Below, piece after piece: positions 53,486 to 62,747 of a DNA stretch of 64,000 nt. The stretch is from Paraburkholderia sp. PGU19 (GTDB taxonomy: Bacteria > Pseudomonadota > Gammaproteobacteria > Burkholderiales > Burkholderiaceae). The stretch is taken from positions 1,860,001 through 1,924,000 of the forward strand of contig NZ_AP023181.1 of the NCBI RefSeq assembly GCF_013426915.1, in the 5' to 3' direction. Made by a program: the position numbers and the translations under genes. Positions within the stretch are counted from its first letter, which is position 1. Each line of letters starts with the position of its first letter. A model generated the notes under the pieces. The model saw nothing but the letters and a program-made list of their open reading frames with translations, was not told the origin of the DNA and did no database searches.

Positions 53486-54484
53486 TTACCCGAGCCACGT
53501 CTTGATACTGGCGGCCATTGTGTCAGTCGAGATGCCGTAGCGGTCGTGTAGCGTGGGCAGGGCACCGGCGGCGAGGAACTCGTCGGGCAGTGCGATCTGG
53601 CGGAACGGTGGCGTCACGCCTGCGCCAAGCAGCGTGCTGGTCACTGCTTCACCAAGACCGCCGATCACCGTATGGTTCTCCGCGACGATCACCATGCGGC
53701 CTGTCCGTTTTGCTTCGCGCAGGATCGTGGCCGTATCGAGCGGCTTGATGGTCGGCACGTGCAGCACGCCGACGCCGGTGTTGTCGGCTTCCAGTGCTTT
53801 GGCGACTTCGAGCGAGCGCATCGTCATGATCCCCGACGAGATCAGCAGCACGTCGTTGCCGTCGCGCAGCAGCTTCGCCTTGCCGAGTTCGAACTTGTAG
53901 TCATATTCATCGAGCACAGCGGGCACGTTGCCACGCAACAGGCGTGCGTATACAGGGCCTTTGTGAGCGGCGATTGCGGGCACCATCTGCTCGATGTCGA
54001 GTGCATCGCACGGGTCGATCACCGTTATGTTCGGCATTGCGCGCATCAGCGCGAGGTCTTCGGCGGCCTGGTGGCTCGGGCCGTAGCCTGTCGTGAGACC
54101 GGGCAGTGCGGCGACGATCTTTACGTCGAGGTTGTCTTCGGCGATCGTCTGGTGGATGAAGTCGTACGCGCGGCGCGTGGCGAATACGGCGTAAGTCGTC
54201 ACGAACGGCTGCGCGCCTTCATGCGCAAAACCTGCCGCTGCGCCCATCAGCAACTGCTCGGCCATGCCCATCTGATAGTAGCGGTCAGGAAACTCTTTGC
54301 CGAAGATATGCAGGTCCGTGTACTTGCCGAGATCGGCTGTCATGCCGATCACGTTGCTCTTCGAGCGCGCCAGTTCAGCGAGCGCGTGGCCGAACGGCGC
54401 GGAACGCGTAATCTGTCCTTCACCCGCGATCGACGCGATCATCGCGGACGTTTTCAGCTTGGGTTTTTTGGCGACGGTGCTCAT
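53486..54484 (-). CDS. Transketolase-like C-terminal subunit
   Basis: A 332-residue protein equal to the pyrimidine-binding and C-terminal domains of transketolase. Key text: TRSAPFGHALAELARSKSNV, GMTADLGKYTDLHIFGKEFP, YYQMGMAEQLLMGAAAGFAH (catalytic Glu of the ThDP pyrimidine site), FATRRAYDFIHQTIAEDNLD and TTGYGPSHQAAEDLALMRAM. It pairs with the next gene to form a split transketolase; the start overlaps the partner stop by four bases. Split enzymes of this kind act in apulose-phosphate, sulfosugar and other pentose-like pathways, so the donor is not certain. Confidence 0.9.
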   Translation of the reverse strand: MSTVAKKPKLKTSAMIASIAGEGQITRSAPFGHALAELARSKSNVIGMTADLGKYTDLHIFGKEFPDRYYQMGMAEQLLMGAAAGFAHEGAQPFVTTYAVFATRRAYDFIHQTIAEDNLDVKIVAALPGLTTGYGPSHQAAEDLALMRAMPNITVIDPCDALDIEQMVPAIAAHKGPVYARLLRGNVPAVLDEYDYKFELGKAKLLRDGNDVLLISSGIMTMRSLEVAKALEADNTGVGVLHVPTIKPLDTATILREAKRTGRMVIVAENHTVIGGLGEAVTSTLLGAGVTPPFRQIALPDEFLAAGALPTLHDRYGISTDTMAASIKTWLG

Positions 54485-55326
54485 GCTTGTCTCCCGGCTT
54501 CGAGTGCTTCGAGCGCGAGCTTCCACTCATGTGCGTCGACGCGGATGAAATGGTTCTTCTCGCGTTCTTCGAGGAACGGCACGCCGCAGCCCATCTTCGT
54601 GTCGCAGACGATGATGCGCGGCTGCGGCTTGTCGTGATGGCGGGCGTTGTCGAATGCCTGCTTGACGGCATCGATGTCGTTGCCGTTCACACGCTGCGTG
54701 TACCAGCCGAACGCCTCGAGCTTTTCGACGAGCGGCTCGAAGGCCATGATCTGCGTCGACGGGCCGTCGGCCTGCTGGTTGTTCACGTCGACGATCGCGA
54801 TCAGGTTGTCGAGCTTCCAGTGCGCGGCGGACATCAAACCTTCCCAGATCGAGCCTTCGTCGAGCTCGCCATCGGAGAAGAGCGTGTAGACGAAGGCGTC
54901 CGAGTTCTTGCGCTTCAGTCCCAGGCAGCGGCCGACGGCAATCGTCAAACCGTGGCCGAGCGAGCCGCCCGACATTTCCATCCCGGGCGTGTAGCTCGCC
55001 ATCCCCGACATCGGCAGACGGCTGTCGTCGCTGCCATAGGTCTCGAGTTCATCGGCGGGCAGGATGCCGGCTTCGAAGAGGGCGGCGTACAGCGCAATCG
55101 CGTAATGACCGTTCGACAGCAGGAAGCGGTCGCGACCTTCCCATTCGGGGTCTTCGGGGCGATAGCGCATGGCGCCGAAGTAGGCGACGGCGAGCGCGTC
55201 GGCAATGTCGAGCGCCTGGCCGATATAGCCCTGGCCTTGTACTTCGCCCATCAGCAGCGCGTTGCGGCGGATGCGGTAGGCTCGCTCGGCGAGCGTGACC
55301 GTATCGTTGACGGTATCAGTGTCCAT
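54481..55326 (-). CDS. Transketolase-like N-terminal (ThDP-binding) subunit
   Basis: A 281-residue protein equal to the diphosphate-binding half of transketolase. The ThDP/Mg motif is TLFSDGELDEGSIWEGLMSA to IVDVNNQQADG; other hallmarks are GHYAIALYAALFEAGILPAD, MEMSGGSLGHGLTIAVGRCL and ARHHDKPQPRIIVCDTKMG. The start follows CTGGAG. Transcribed first after the MFS gene in the same direction, it forms a heteromeric enzyme with the following subunit that transfers two-carbon units between ketoses and aldoses. Confidence 0.92.
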   Translation of the reverse strand: MDTDTVNDTVTLAERAYRIRRNALLMGEVQGQGYIGQALDIADALAVAYFGAMRYRPEDPEWEGRDRFLLSNGHYAIALYAALFEAGILPADELETYGSDDSRLPMSGMASYTPGMEMSGGSLGHGLTIAVGRCLGLKRKNSDAFVYTLFSDGELDEGSIWEGLMSAAHWKLDNLIAIVDVNNQQADGPSTQIMAFEPLVEKLEAFGWYTQRVNGNDIDAVKQAFDNARHHDKPQPRIIVCDTKMGCGVPFLEEREKNHFIRVDAHEWKLALEALEAGRQA

Positions 55327-55366
55327 CGATAGCTCCAGTGTTCAAACGAAATGGTTGCAAAGCGAA

Positions 55367-56695
55367 TTAGCGGTTGACGGATCGGGCCGGCACCAGAAAA
55401 ACCAGCGCTGCGCCAAGCGTGACCGCGAGAGAGATGAAGATCAGCCCGGCCGTGGACTTGCCCGTCAGATCGTTGAGCCAGCCGACGATCGCCGGGGAGA
55501 AGAAACCCGCCAGGTTGGCAAAGCAGTTCACGGCGGCGATGCCCGCTGCCGCCGACATACCACCCAGCAGGGCGGTCGGCAGCGACCAGAACTGCGACGA
55601 CGACGCGAGAATGCCCGCTGCCGCTATGCTCAGACAGACAATCGACGCCCCCACGCTGCCGAGCATCGGCAAGGTTGCAAAGCCTGCAGCGGCGACCAGC
55701 ATCGGAATGGCGAGGTGAAAACGGCGCTCGCGTCGGCGGTCCGCGCTCATGCCGATCAGCGGCAACGCGATGATTGCGCACAGATACGGAATGGCCGTGA
55801 ATATGCCCACCCACAGCGGATCGGCGACACCTGCCTTGCGGATGATGGTCGGCAGCCAGAAGGTCAGGCCGTATTGCCCCAGCACGACGCAGAAGTAGAT
55901 GGAGGCCATCAGCCACAGGCGGCGGTCGCCGATGAACGCGCGGATCGATACGTGCGCGGTTTTATGTTCGGCATCGGCGGCGACGTTGCGTGCGAGCAGC
56001 GCTTTTTCGGAATCGTTGAGCCACTTCGCCTGCTTGATGCCGTCGTCGAGATACAGCAGGATCGCGAAACCGAGTACGAGCGACGGCAACGCTTCGAGCA
56101 GGAATAGCCACTTCCAGCCGGACATCGACATCGCGCCTTGCAGCGAGTGCATGATCCAGCCCGACAGCGGACCGCCGATCATGCCTGCCAGCGGAATCGC
56201 CATGAAGAACAGCGACAGTGCCTTCGCGCGGCGCTCGGACGGAAACCAGTACGTCAGATAGAGAATCACGCCGGGCGCAAAGCCCGCTTCCGCGACGCCG
56301 AGTAAAAACCGCAGCACGTAGAAGGCCGTCGGTGACTTGACGAACACGAAGCTCGCCGAGATGACGGCCCATGTCAGCATGATGCGCGCAAGCCATCGAC
56401 GCGCGCCGACGCGATGCAGGATCACATTGCTCGGCACTTCGAACAGGAAATAGCCAAGAAAGAAAATGCCCGCGCCCATGCCGTAGACGGTTTCGCTAAA
56501 ACGCAGATCGCTGAGCATCTGCAGTTTTGCAAAGCCGACGTTGACCCGGTCCAGATAGGCGCCGAGATAGCACAGCATCAAGAAGGGAATCAGCCGGCGG
56601 CCGACCTTTGCGTACGTCTTCGCTTCAAAGGTCTGCGAATCGTTGCGCGGCAGTACATCACCCGTTACGGGTGACGCGGTGTACTTCGCTTTCAT
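55367..56695 (-). CDS. MFS transporter, ACS family
   Basis: A 442-residue 12-helix transporter closely similar in plan to the one at 45945-47249: RRLIPFLMLCYLGAYLDRVN, FFLGYFLFEVPSNVILHRVG, YWFPSERRAKALSLFFMAIP. Such carriers import sugar acids, polyols or aromatic acids. The start at 56695 follows GGAGA. It lies 40 bases upstream of the transketolase pair and 75 downstream of the SDR, all on one strand, so it probably imports the compound processed by both. Confidence 0.9.
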   Translation of the reverse strand: MKAKYTASPVTGDVLPRNDSQTFEAKTYAKVGRRLIPFLMLCYLGAYLDRVNVGFAKLQMLSDLRFSETVYGMGAGIFFLGYFLFEVPSNVILHRVGARRWLARIMLTWAVISASFVFVKSPTAFYVLRFLLGVAEAGFAPGVILYLTYWFPSERRAKALSLFFMAIPLAGMIGGPLSGWIMHSLQGAMSMSGWKWLFLLEALPSLVLGFAILLYLDDGIKQAKWLNDSEKALLARNVAADAEHKTAHVSIRAFIGDRRLWLMASIYFCVVLGQYGLTFWLPTIIRKAGVADPLWVGIFTAIPYLCAIIALPLIGMSADRRRERRFHLAIPMLVAAAGFATLPMLGSVGASIVCLSIAAAGILASSSQFWSLPTALLGGMSAAAGIAAVNCFANLAGFFSPAIVGWLNDLTGKSTAGLIFISLAVTLGAALVFLVPARSVNR

Positions 56696-56769
56696 GGAAT
56701 GTCTCCTGCCATGTTTTCCCCGGGTTTTCCCGGGTGCGTCGATTGCGGCGCCTGCTGGCGGCGCGGTTA

Positions 56770-57519
56770 TCAGTGGATCAGCATGCCGCCGTTGACGTCG
56801 AGCGTGATGCCCGTCAGATAGCTCGACAGATCGCTCAAGAGGAACAGGCATGCGTTGGCGACATCGGCGGCATCGCCGAGCCGGCCGAGCGGAATGCCCT
56901 TGATGATGTCTTCGCGCATCGCGGGCGTCAGTTTGTCGCCCGTGATGTCGGTCTGGATCAGGCCCGGTGTGATCGAGTTGATGCGAATGCGGTTCGGACC
57001 GAATTCACGCGCCATCGCTTTCGCGAGACCCAGCACGCCCGCTTTCGCAGCACTGTAGTGCGGGCCGCCGAAGATTCCGCCGCCGCGCTGCGCGGACACC
57101 GACGACATGCAGACGATGCTGCCGCCATTCTGTTCCTGCATGGCGGGAATCACCGCTTGCGACATGTACAGCGTGCCGCGCAGATTCACGTCGACGATCG
57201 CGTCGAAGTCCTTGCCTGCGATGTCCAGCGTGCGAACCGGCTGCGTGATGCCCGCGTTGTTCACGAGGCCGTCGATGCGTCCATAGCGTTCGAGCGTGAT
57301 GCGCGCGGCGGCCACGCAAGCGTCCTTGTCGGTGACGTTGCAGGCAAGGCCGAGGTGTCCGGCGCCGAGGTCGGCGGCGGCGGCTTCCGCGTCTTCCTTG
57401 CGCAGATCGAGGATCACGACGCGTGCGCCCTGCGCGACGAGTGCGTTGGCGGTCGCCCTGCCGATGCCTCGCGGCGAGGCCGCGCCTGTCACGATGACGA
57501 TCCTGTTCTCGAGCAACAT
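56770..57519 (-). CDS. Short-chain dehydrogenase (FabG-like, polyol/sugar type)
   Basis: A 249-residue SDR. Cofactor motif RIVIVTGAASPRGIGRATAN, NNAGITQPV, catalytic Ser in SIVCMSSVSAQRGG and YxxxK in PHYSAAKAGVLGLAKAMARE; C-terminus SSYLTGITLDVNGGMLIH. The inserted TGAASPRGIG loop is seen in polyol and sugar dehydrogenases. It is the first gene of SDR-MFS-transketolase and may oxidise the imported polyol to a ketose before the transketolase step (inference). AGGAGAC precedes the start. Confidence 0.9.
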   Translation of the reverse strand: MLLENRIVIVTGAASPRGIGRATANALVAQGARVVILDLRKEDAEAAAADLGAGHLGLACNVTDKDACVAAARITLERYGRIDGLVNNAGITQPVRTLDIAGKDFDAIVDVNLRGTLYMSQAVIPAMQEQNGGSIVCMSSVSAQRGGGIFGGPHYSAAKAGVLGLAKAMAREFGPNRIRINSITPGLIQTDITGDKLTPAMREDIIKGIPLGRLGDAADVANACLFLLSDLSSYLTGITLDVNGGMLIH

Positions 57520-57691
57520 GGGTTGTCTCCTGTGTGTTGATGTGTGCCCAGAGTGTCGGCTGACGGGGCGCGCGCATCAACGCGGAAACGCTCAACAATG
57601 GCTGAGAAAAATTCAGATGAAGCTCGCGGGCGGGATGGCCGCGATTCGTTGCAGCGCAATAAAACCCTGCCGATGCGCTGCCTCGCCGCGT

Positions 57692-58591
57692 CTACGACTG
57701 GCGCGGATGCTCCGTAGCGGCCTCGCGCTCGATCCACGCGAGAAAGCGCGCCACGCGTGGCAACTCGGCGTTTTGCGCCGGGTAGACGAGGTGATGCGCG
57801 CCGACTTCGACGGCATAGCTGTCATCGAAAACGGGCACCAGCAAGCCTTGGCGTATCTTCACCGACGCCAGCATCACGCTTTCGAGCGCAATGCCCAGGC
57901 CGAGTGCCGCCGTTTCTAGCGACATGTACGAGCGGTCGAACGAAAAATCGAAGGTCTTGTGCGCTGCGGATACGCCTGTTCTGCCGAACCATTGTTTCCA
58001 TTGCACGAGCGGCGACTCCGAATAGATCAGCCGGTGCGACAGCAGATCCTCAGGCTTGTTCACGGGATGACGCGCAAGGTATGCGGGAGAAGCGAGCGGC
58101 GCGATGAACTCGCCGCGCACGGTCTTCACTTCGACGTTGCTCCAGTTGCCGTAGCCGTGCCGCACGTCGATATCGTAGAAGCCATTCGAAAACGAGACGT
58201 TCTCGTACGAGCATGCGAGGTTCAACTGGATGTCGTCGTTCGCTTCCTGAAACGACGACAGCCTCGGCATCAGCCACATGAGGCCGAAGCTCGGGCTCGA
58301 ATGCACGCGCAGGATATCGACCTCGGTGCGGCTGGACGCGCGCTCGGTGGCGCGGCTCAGATCGGCGAGCGAACCCGTTACGTCGGACAGATAGCGCTCG
58401 CCCGTCGGCGTCAGCACGAGACCGCGGCCCGAGCGCTGGAACAGCGGCTGCCCGATGATCGACTCGAGGTTGCTCAGTTGATGGCTCACGGCCGATGCGG
58501 TCAGACCCAGCTCATCGGCCGCGCGATTCACGCTCCGGGTTCGGGCGACACTTTCGAACGCGATGATCGCCTTGAGCGGTGGAATACGCAT
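57692..58591 (-). CDS. LysR family regulator (GcvA-like)
   Basis: A 299-residue regulator. The N-terminal domain is MRIPPLKAIIAFESVARTRS, LGLTASAVSHQLSNLESIIG and the wing LFQRSGRGLVLTPTGERYLS; the effector domain starts near VDILRVHSSPSFGLMWLMPR. Opening MRIPPLxAIxAFE is typical of GcvA/AmpR-like members. It lies upstream of the SDR-MFS-transketolase operon on the same strand, 172 bases away, and is the natural candidate to control it. No ribosome site is obvious at the ATG. Confidence 0.88.
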   Translation of the reverse strand: MRIPPLKAIIAFESVARTRSVNRAADELGLTASAVSHQLSNLESIIGQPLFQRSGRGLVLTPTGERYLSDVTGSLADLSRATERASSRTEVDILRVHSSPSFGLMWLMPRLSSFQEANDDIQLNLACSYENVSFSNGFYDIDVRHGYGNWSNVEVKTVRGEFIAPLASPAYLARHPVNKPEDLLSHRLIYSESPLVQWKQWFGRTGVSAAHKTFDFSFDRSYMSLETAALGLGIALESVMLASVKIRQGLLVPVFDDSYAVEVGAHHLVYPAQNAELPRVARFLAWIEREAATEHPRQS

Positions 58592-59037
58592 AGTGAATTT
58601 GTTTTCAGGTGTAGTTGAACGAAACCGCCTTGTTTGCGAGTGACAGGCGCTGCCATTCTGTCGATAAAGCCGCACCGGTGAGTGGTGCATGCCACCTTCA
58701 GACCGATATGGCGCGGTGCACCACTGCGATGATTGCGCTCGCTGGGACACGCTTCGGGAAGACCCTTCATCGACGCCGGCCGACACAGGAGGCAGCAATG
58801 CATTATCCGTTCTTCCTCCTTCGAGCGCGATTGCGTCGACGGCATATCCGACGTCACATCCGGCATCACATCCTCTGACAAGCAAGGTTCGATCGCCTAC
58901 CGCCTGTGACACGATCGCCGCGGCGCGGGAACGGCGTATGCTCAACCGATTGGTCGCCTGGTCGACAAATGAGTCGTTTGACTGTCAGCGCGTTCGACGA
59001 TTCGTTTCATCGGGGCGAAACACCGGAGCGGTCACTA
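58592..59037. other. Spacer without a supported gene
   Basis: This 446-base gap between the divergent LysR and ABC exporter genes contains frames on both strands, including an open extension of the exporter frame (from 58906), but no recognisable text before 59038. No strong dyad was found. Confidence 0.4.
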
Positions 59038-60873
59038 ATGGGTATGCCGAGTTCAAAGGCTGCGGGCGTCAGGCCAGCCAGGCGCACGCGCGGGCGGCGC
59101 GCACAGGAGCTTGCGGGTTACGCGTCCAGTCCCGTGAACCTGTTGTTCCGCTACGTTCGTCAGCATCCGGCGCAGCACGCGGTGATTCTCTTCGGCATCG
59201 TTGCCGCTGTCGGGTGCTCGCTAGGGTCTCAGTTCGCGATCAGGAATCTGGTCGACGCGCTGCCCACTGGGCGCGCGCATCCTGCGAACGTCGTCCACGC
59301 GTTTCTTGTCGTCGTCGTGCTGCTGTTCGCCGACAATCTGTTCTGGCGCATTGCGGGCTGGGTAAGCGTGCGGACCTTCGTCGAGGTTACGGGCGACGTG
59401 CGGCGCGAACTATTCGGCTATCTGATCGGCCATTCGACGGGCTATTTCTCGAACGTGCAGCCCGGCACGCTCGCAAGCCGTATCTCCGCGACGGCCAATG
59501 CCGTATTCACGATAGAGAATCTGACAGCGTGGAATGCGCTGCCGCCGCTGCTTTCCGTCATCGGGTCTGTTGTGCTGATTGGCTGGATCAGCGTGTGGAT
59601 GGCGCTTGCGCTCGTCGCCATTTCCGTCTGCATGACCGCCTTCCTGTTCTGGCTCGCAAAGCGGGGCGGCGAGCGTCATGTGCACTTTGCGTCGCGTGCT
59701 GCGTCCGTCGACGGTGAACTGGTGGACGTGATCGGCAATATGTCGACGGTGCGGACCTTTGTGGCGACGGCGCGCGAGTGTCTGCGTATCGGGCGTTTCC
59801 TCGAGCAGGAAATGGCGTCCCGCGAAGCGAGTCTGCGGCACCTCGAAAAACTCAGGCTGGTGCACGCGCTCATTACGGTAGTGCTGTCGTGCTGCCTGCT
59901 CGGCTGGGTGCTGTGGCTCTGGACGCAGGAGCGTGCGACGACGGGTGACGTGGTGCTGGTCAGCTCGCTCGGCTTCGCGATTCTGCATGGCACGCGTGAT
60001 CTTGCCGTGGCGCTGGTTGGCATGATCCAGCATCTGGCGCGGCTGGCTGAGGCTGCGCAATCGCTGCTCGTGCCGCGCGAGATGGAAGAGGCGGTCGGTG
60101 TCCCGACCTTGCAGATCCGCGACGCGAATATCGACTTCGAGAACGTCACGTTTTCGTACCCCGGCCGCCGCCGCGTGCTGGATCACTTCAGCCTGCACAT
60201 CGACGCGGGGCAGCGGGTCGGTCTGGTCGGACCATCGGGTGCGGGCAAGACCACTATCCTGGCGCTGCTGCAACGCTCATTCGATCCGCCGCCCGGCCTG
60301 GGAGCCGTGTGCATTTCGGGCCAGCGTCTGAGCGATATCAGTCTGGGCAGCCTGCACGATGCCGTTGGCGTCGTGCCGCAGGATATCTCGCTGTTCAATC
60401 GTTCGTTGCTCGACAACCTGCGTTACGGCCGTCCCAACGCGACGGAAGACGAAGTGCTGCAAGCCTGTGAAAACGCGAATAGCCTCGATCTGATCCGCTC
60501 GTTGCCGGACGGCTTGCAAACCAACGTTGGCGAGCGCGGGACGCGGCTCTCAGGCGGGCAACGGCAGCGCATCGCGATTGCACGCGCATTCCTGAAAAAC
60601 GCGCCGATTCTGCTGCTCGACGAGGCGACGTCGGCGCTCGACAGCGAATCGGAAGCGAAGATCCAGGACGCGCTGGACCGGCTGATGAAGGGACGCACCG
60701 TGGTGGCGATCGCGCACCGTCTTTCTACGTTGCAGAATTTCGATCGCATCGTGGTGATTCAGCATGGGCGGCTCGTCGACGATGGCGCGCCCCTGGAGCT
60801 TGCGGGCCGGCCCGGGATTTACCGCGATGTACTGCTGCGTCAGGAGCGTCGCACGGCGGGCGCGCATGCGTGA
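59038..60873 (+). CDS. ABC exporter, fused membrane and ATPase domains
   Basis: A 611-residue half-transporter of the MsbA/LipA type. The membrane domain has six helices between about 40 and 330 (HAVILFGIVAAVGCSLGSQF, FLVVVVLLFADNLFW, LPPLLSVIGSVVLIGWISVW, LITVVLSCCLLGWVLWLW). The ATPase domain has Walker A GPSGAGKTT, Q-loop VVPQDISLFNRSLLDNL, signature RLSGGQRQRIAIARAFL, Walker B ILLLDEATSALDSESE and switch AIAHRLST. The ATG at 59038 with GGAG upstream is chosen. It should act as a dimer that exports a lipid, peptide or drug; no partner gene gives a clue. Confidence 0.92.
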   Translation: MGMPSSKAAGVRPARRTRGRRAQELAGYASSPVNLLFRYVRQHPAQHAVILFGIVAAVGCSLGSQFAIRNLVDALPTGRAHPANVVHAFLVVVVLLFADNLFWRIAGWVSVRTFVEVTGDVRRELFGYLIGHSTGYFSNVQPGTLASRISATANAVFTIENLTAWNALPPLLSVIGSVVLIGWISVWMALALVAISVCMTAFLFWLAKRGGERHVHFASRAASVDGELVDVIGNMSTVRTFVATARECLRIGRFLEQEMASREASLRHLEKLRLVHALITVVLSCCLLGWVLWLWTQERATTGDVVLVSSLGFAILHGTRDLAVALVGMIQHLARLAEAAQSLLVPREMEEAVGVPTLQIRDANIDFENVTFSYPGRRRVLDHFSLHIDAGQRVGLVGPSGAGKTTILALLQRSFDPPPGLGAVCISGQRLSDISLGSLHDAVGVVPQDISLFNRSLLDNLRYGRPNATEDEVLQACENANSLDLIRSLPDGLQTNVGERGTRLSGGQRQRIAIARAFLKNAPILLLDEATSALDSESEAKIQDALDRLMKGRTVVAIAHRLSTLQNFDRIVVIQHGRLVDDGAPLELAGRPGIYRDVLLRQERRTAGAHA

Positions 60874-60879
60874 TCGATC

Positions 60880-61812
60880 TTACGTTCCCGTAACGCGCTC
60901 GCCTCTCGCCGTCGATTCATTTCCCGCGAACAGTTCCGCCAGCCAGTCGATGAACACGCGCACTTTCGTGCTCAAGTGCCGGTTGGGTTGATACGCGACG
61001 AAAACGGGCACAGGGTCCGATACCCAGTCGCTCAGCACCGCCTCCAACGCGCCGCTTCGAAGATGCGTGTTGGCGGAGAACGTCAGCGCATGCACGACGC
61101 CGAGGCCCGCGAGGCTCATCGTCAGACAGCCCATGATGTCATTCGACGTGAGCCCGCGTCGGTTTTGCACCTCGATGCGCTCGCCACTCTTGGCCACGAT
61201 GATCGGAAAGGGCCGGTTGGTGCGCGAAGCGATCGTGCGGATGACGACATGACCCTGTTCGAGATCCGACGGATGCGAAGGCCGCCCGTGCCTGTCCCAA
61301 TACGCGGGTGTCGCACAGAGGATCTGCCTGACAGCGCCGATCTGCCGCGCCGCCAGCGACTGATCGAAGATCTCCCCCGCGCGCACAACGCAATCGACGT
61401 TCTCTGCAATGAGATCGACGGGGCGATCGCTGAGCCCGAAGTGAAACTCGATGTCCGGATACCGCGCGGTGAAGGTCGGTAGCGCGGGAAGGATCACGGA
61501 CAAACCTAAGGGCACGGGCAGATCCACGCGCAACCGTCCCCGTGGATTGCTTTTCGCGTGCGACATCGAGCCTTCGAGTTCCGCGAGATCGCCCATCAAT
61601 TGCAGCGCGCGCTCGTAGTACGCCGCGCCGTCCGCCGTCGTCGAAACCCTGCGTGTCGTGCGGTTGAGCAGCTTCGTGCCCAGTTCGATTTCGAGCGACG
61701 CAATCAGGCGGCTCACCGCCGTCTTTGGCAGGTCGAGCATCTGTGCAGCCTTCGTGAAGGTGCCGCTTTCGACCACCCGGATGAACGCCTGCATCGCCTG
61801 AAACTTATCCAC
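60880..61812 (-). CDS. LysR family transcriptional regulator
   Basis: A 310-residue regulator of the CrgA-like subgroup. It starts at GTG 61812 after a strong AAAGGAG. The DNA-binding domain is MDKFQAMQAFIRVVESGTFT, LDLPKTAVSRLIASLEIELG and the wing LLNRTTRRVSTTADG; the effector domain begins near GRLRVDLPVPLGLSVILPAL. It faces the SDR gene at 61940 with a perfect 9-base dyad between them and is likely the regulator of that SDR and the GST behind it. It ends six bases from the convergent exporter gene. Confidence 0.9.
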   Translation of the reverse strand: MDKFQAMQAFIRVVESGTFTKAAQMLDLPKTAVSRLIASLEIELGTKLLNRTTRRVSTTADGAAYYERALQLMGDLAELEGSMSHAKSNPRGRLRVDLPVPLGLSVILPALPTFTARYPDIEFHFGLSDRPVDLIAENVDCVVRAGEIFDQSLAARQIGAVRQILCATPAYWDRHGRPSHPSDLEQGHVVIRTIASRTNRPFPIIVAKSGERIEVQNRRGLTSNDIMGCLTMSLAGLGVVHALTFSANTHLRSGALEAVLSDWVSDPVPVFVAYQPNRHLSTKVRVFIDWLAELFAGNESTARGERVTGT

Positions 61813-61835
61813 GGTCCCGCTCCTTTCATAGCCTG

Positions 61836-61859
61836 CATTGTTTCATGGGAGAAACAATG
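61836..61859. promoter_or_regulatory. LysR-type dyad CATTGTTTC-N6-GAAACAATG
   Basis: CATTGTTTC at 61836-61844 and GAAACAATG at 61851-61859 are exact complements. The site lies 24 bases before the LysR start and 81 before the SDR start, a typical place for a divergent LysR operator. Confidence 0.7.
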
Positions 61860-61939
61860 TGGAATCGTAGCAGCGGTTTATCCCAACGTGCACGCCAGGT
61901 ATCGTTCAGTCATCGCAATCGTTGTAAAGGGAAAGAGCC

Positions 61940-62707
61940 ATGTCTATCACTGAAGAAACGCATCTCACGGACCGCCCGAAGGCGGTCGTCATCGGAGTCG
62001 GGCCAGAGCAAGGGCTCGGCGCGGGACTGTCGCGCCGCTTCGCCGCTGAGGGGCGCCACGTCATCATCGCGGGGCGCACGGAAGCGAAGATCGAACGCGT
62101 TCGCGAGAGCATTGTCGAGGCGGGCGGCTCGGCGAGCGCCGTCGTCACGGACGTGACGCGCGAAGCCGACGTGATCCGGTTGTTCGACATCGCAATGCAG
62201 GCAGACGAAAACGGCGGCAGCGCCGATCTCGTCGCGTACAACGCGGGCAACAATCAGCCGCTGGATCTGCGCACGATGGAAGCCGACGTCTTCGAATCGT
62301 TCTGGCGCCTGAACTGTTTTGGCGGATTTCTCGTAGGACGCGAGGCTGCGCGGCGCTTTACGCCTCTCGGTCGAGGCTCGATTCTTTTCAGCGGCGCAAC
62401 GGGTGCGCTGCGCGGCATGCCGAACTACGCCCACTTTGCGTCGAGCAAGGCGGGGCTGCGCATGCTCGCGCAAAGCATGGCGCGCGAATTTGGTCCGCTC
62501 GGCTTGCACGTCGCGCATGTGGTGATCGACGGCGGTATTGACGGGGAGCGCGTGCACACGCGCTTCGCTGAGCACGTCAAGCATAAGGGCGCGGATGGAC
62601 TGCTCGATATCGACGCGATCGCCGGGGCGTTCTGGTCGCTTCACGGCCAGCACCGCTCGGCGTGGACGCATGAACTCGATCTGCGTCCCTTCAAGGAATC
62701 GTTCTGA
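61940..62707 (+). CDS. Atypical short-chain dehydrogenase (Phe in place of catalytic Tyr)
   Basis: A 255-residue SDR-fold protein. The cofactor loop is AVVIGVGPEQGLGAGLSRRF, an SDR variant; YNAGNNQPLDL replaces NNAG; the Ser is in ILFSGATGALRGMP. The usual YxxxK reads FASSK (NYAHFASSKAGLRMLAQS), so the catalytic Tyr is Phe, although a Tyr lies three residues before it. This FASxK form is known in a group of SDR-like proteins of unclear activity. The end AHVVIDGGIDGERV is also typical of that group. The glutathione transferase gene follows 40 bases downstream. Confidence 0.82.
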   Translation: MSITEETHLTDRPKAVVIGVGPEQGLGAGLSRRFAAEGRHVIIAGRTEAKIERVRESIVEAGGSASAVVTDVTREADVIRLFDIAMQADENGGSADLVAYNAGNNQPLDLRTMEADVFESFWRLNCFGGFLVGREAARRFTPLGRGSILFSGATGALRGMPNYAHFASSKAGLRMLAQSMAREFGPLGLHVAHVVIDGGIDGERVHTRFAEHVKHKGADGLLDIDAIAGAFWSLHGQHRSAWTHELDLRPFKESF

Positions 62708-62747
62708 ACGTTCACACCACCGTACATTGAATCGCGAGGAATCAGGA

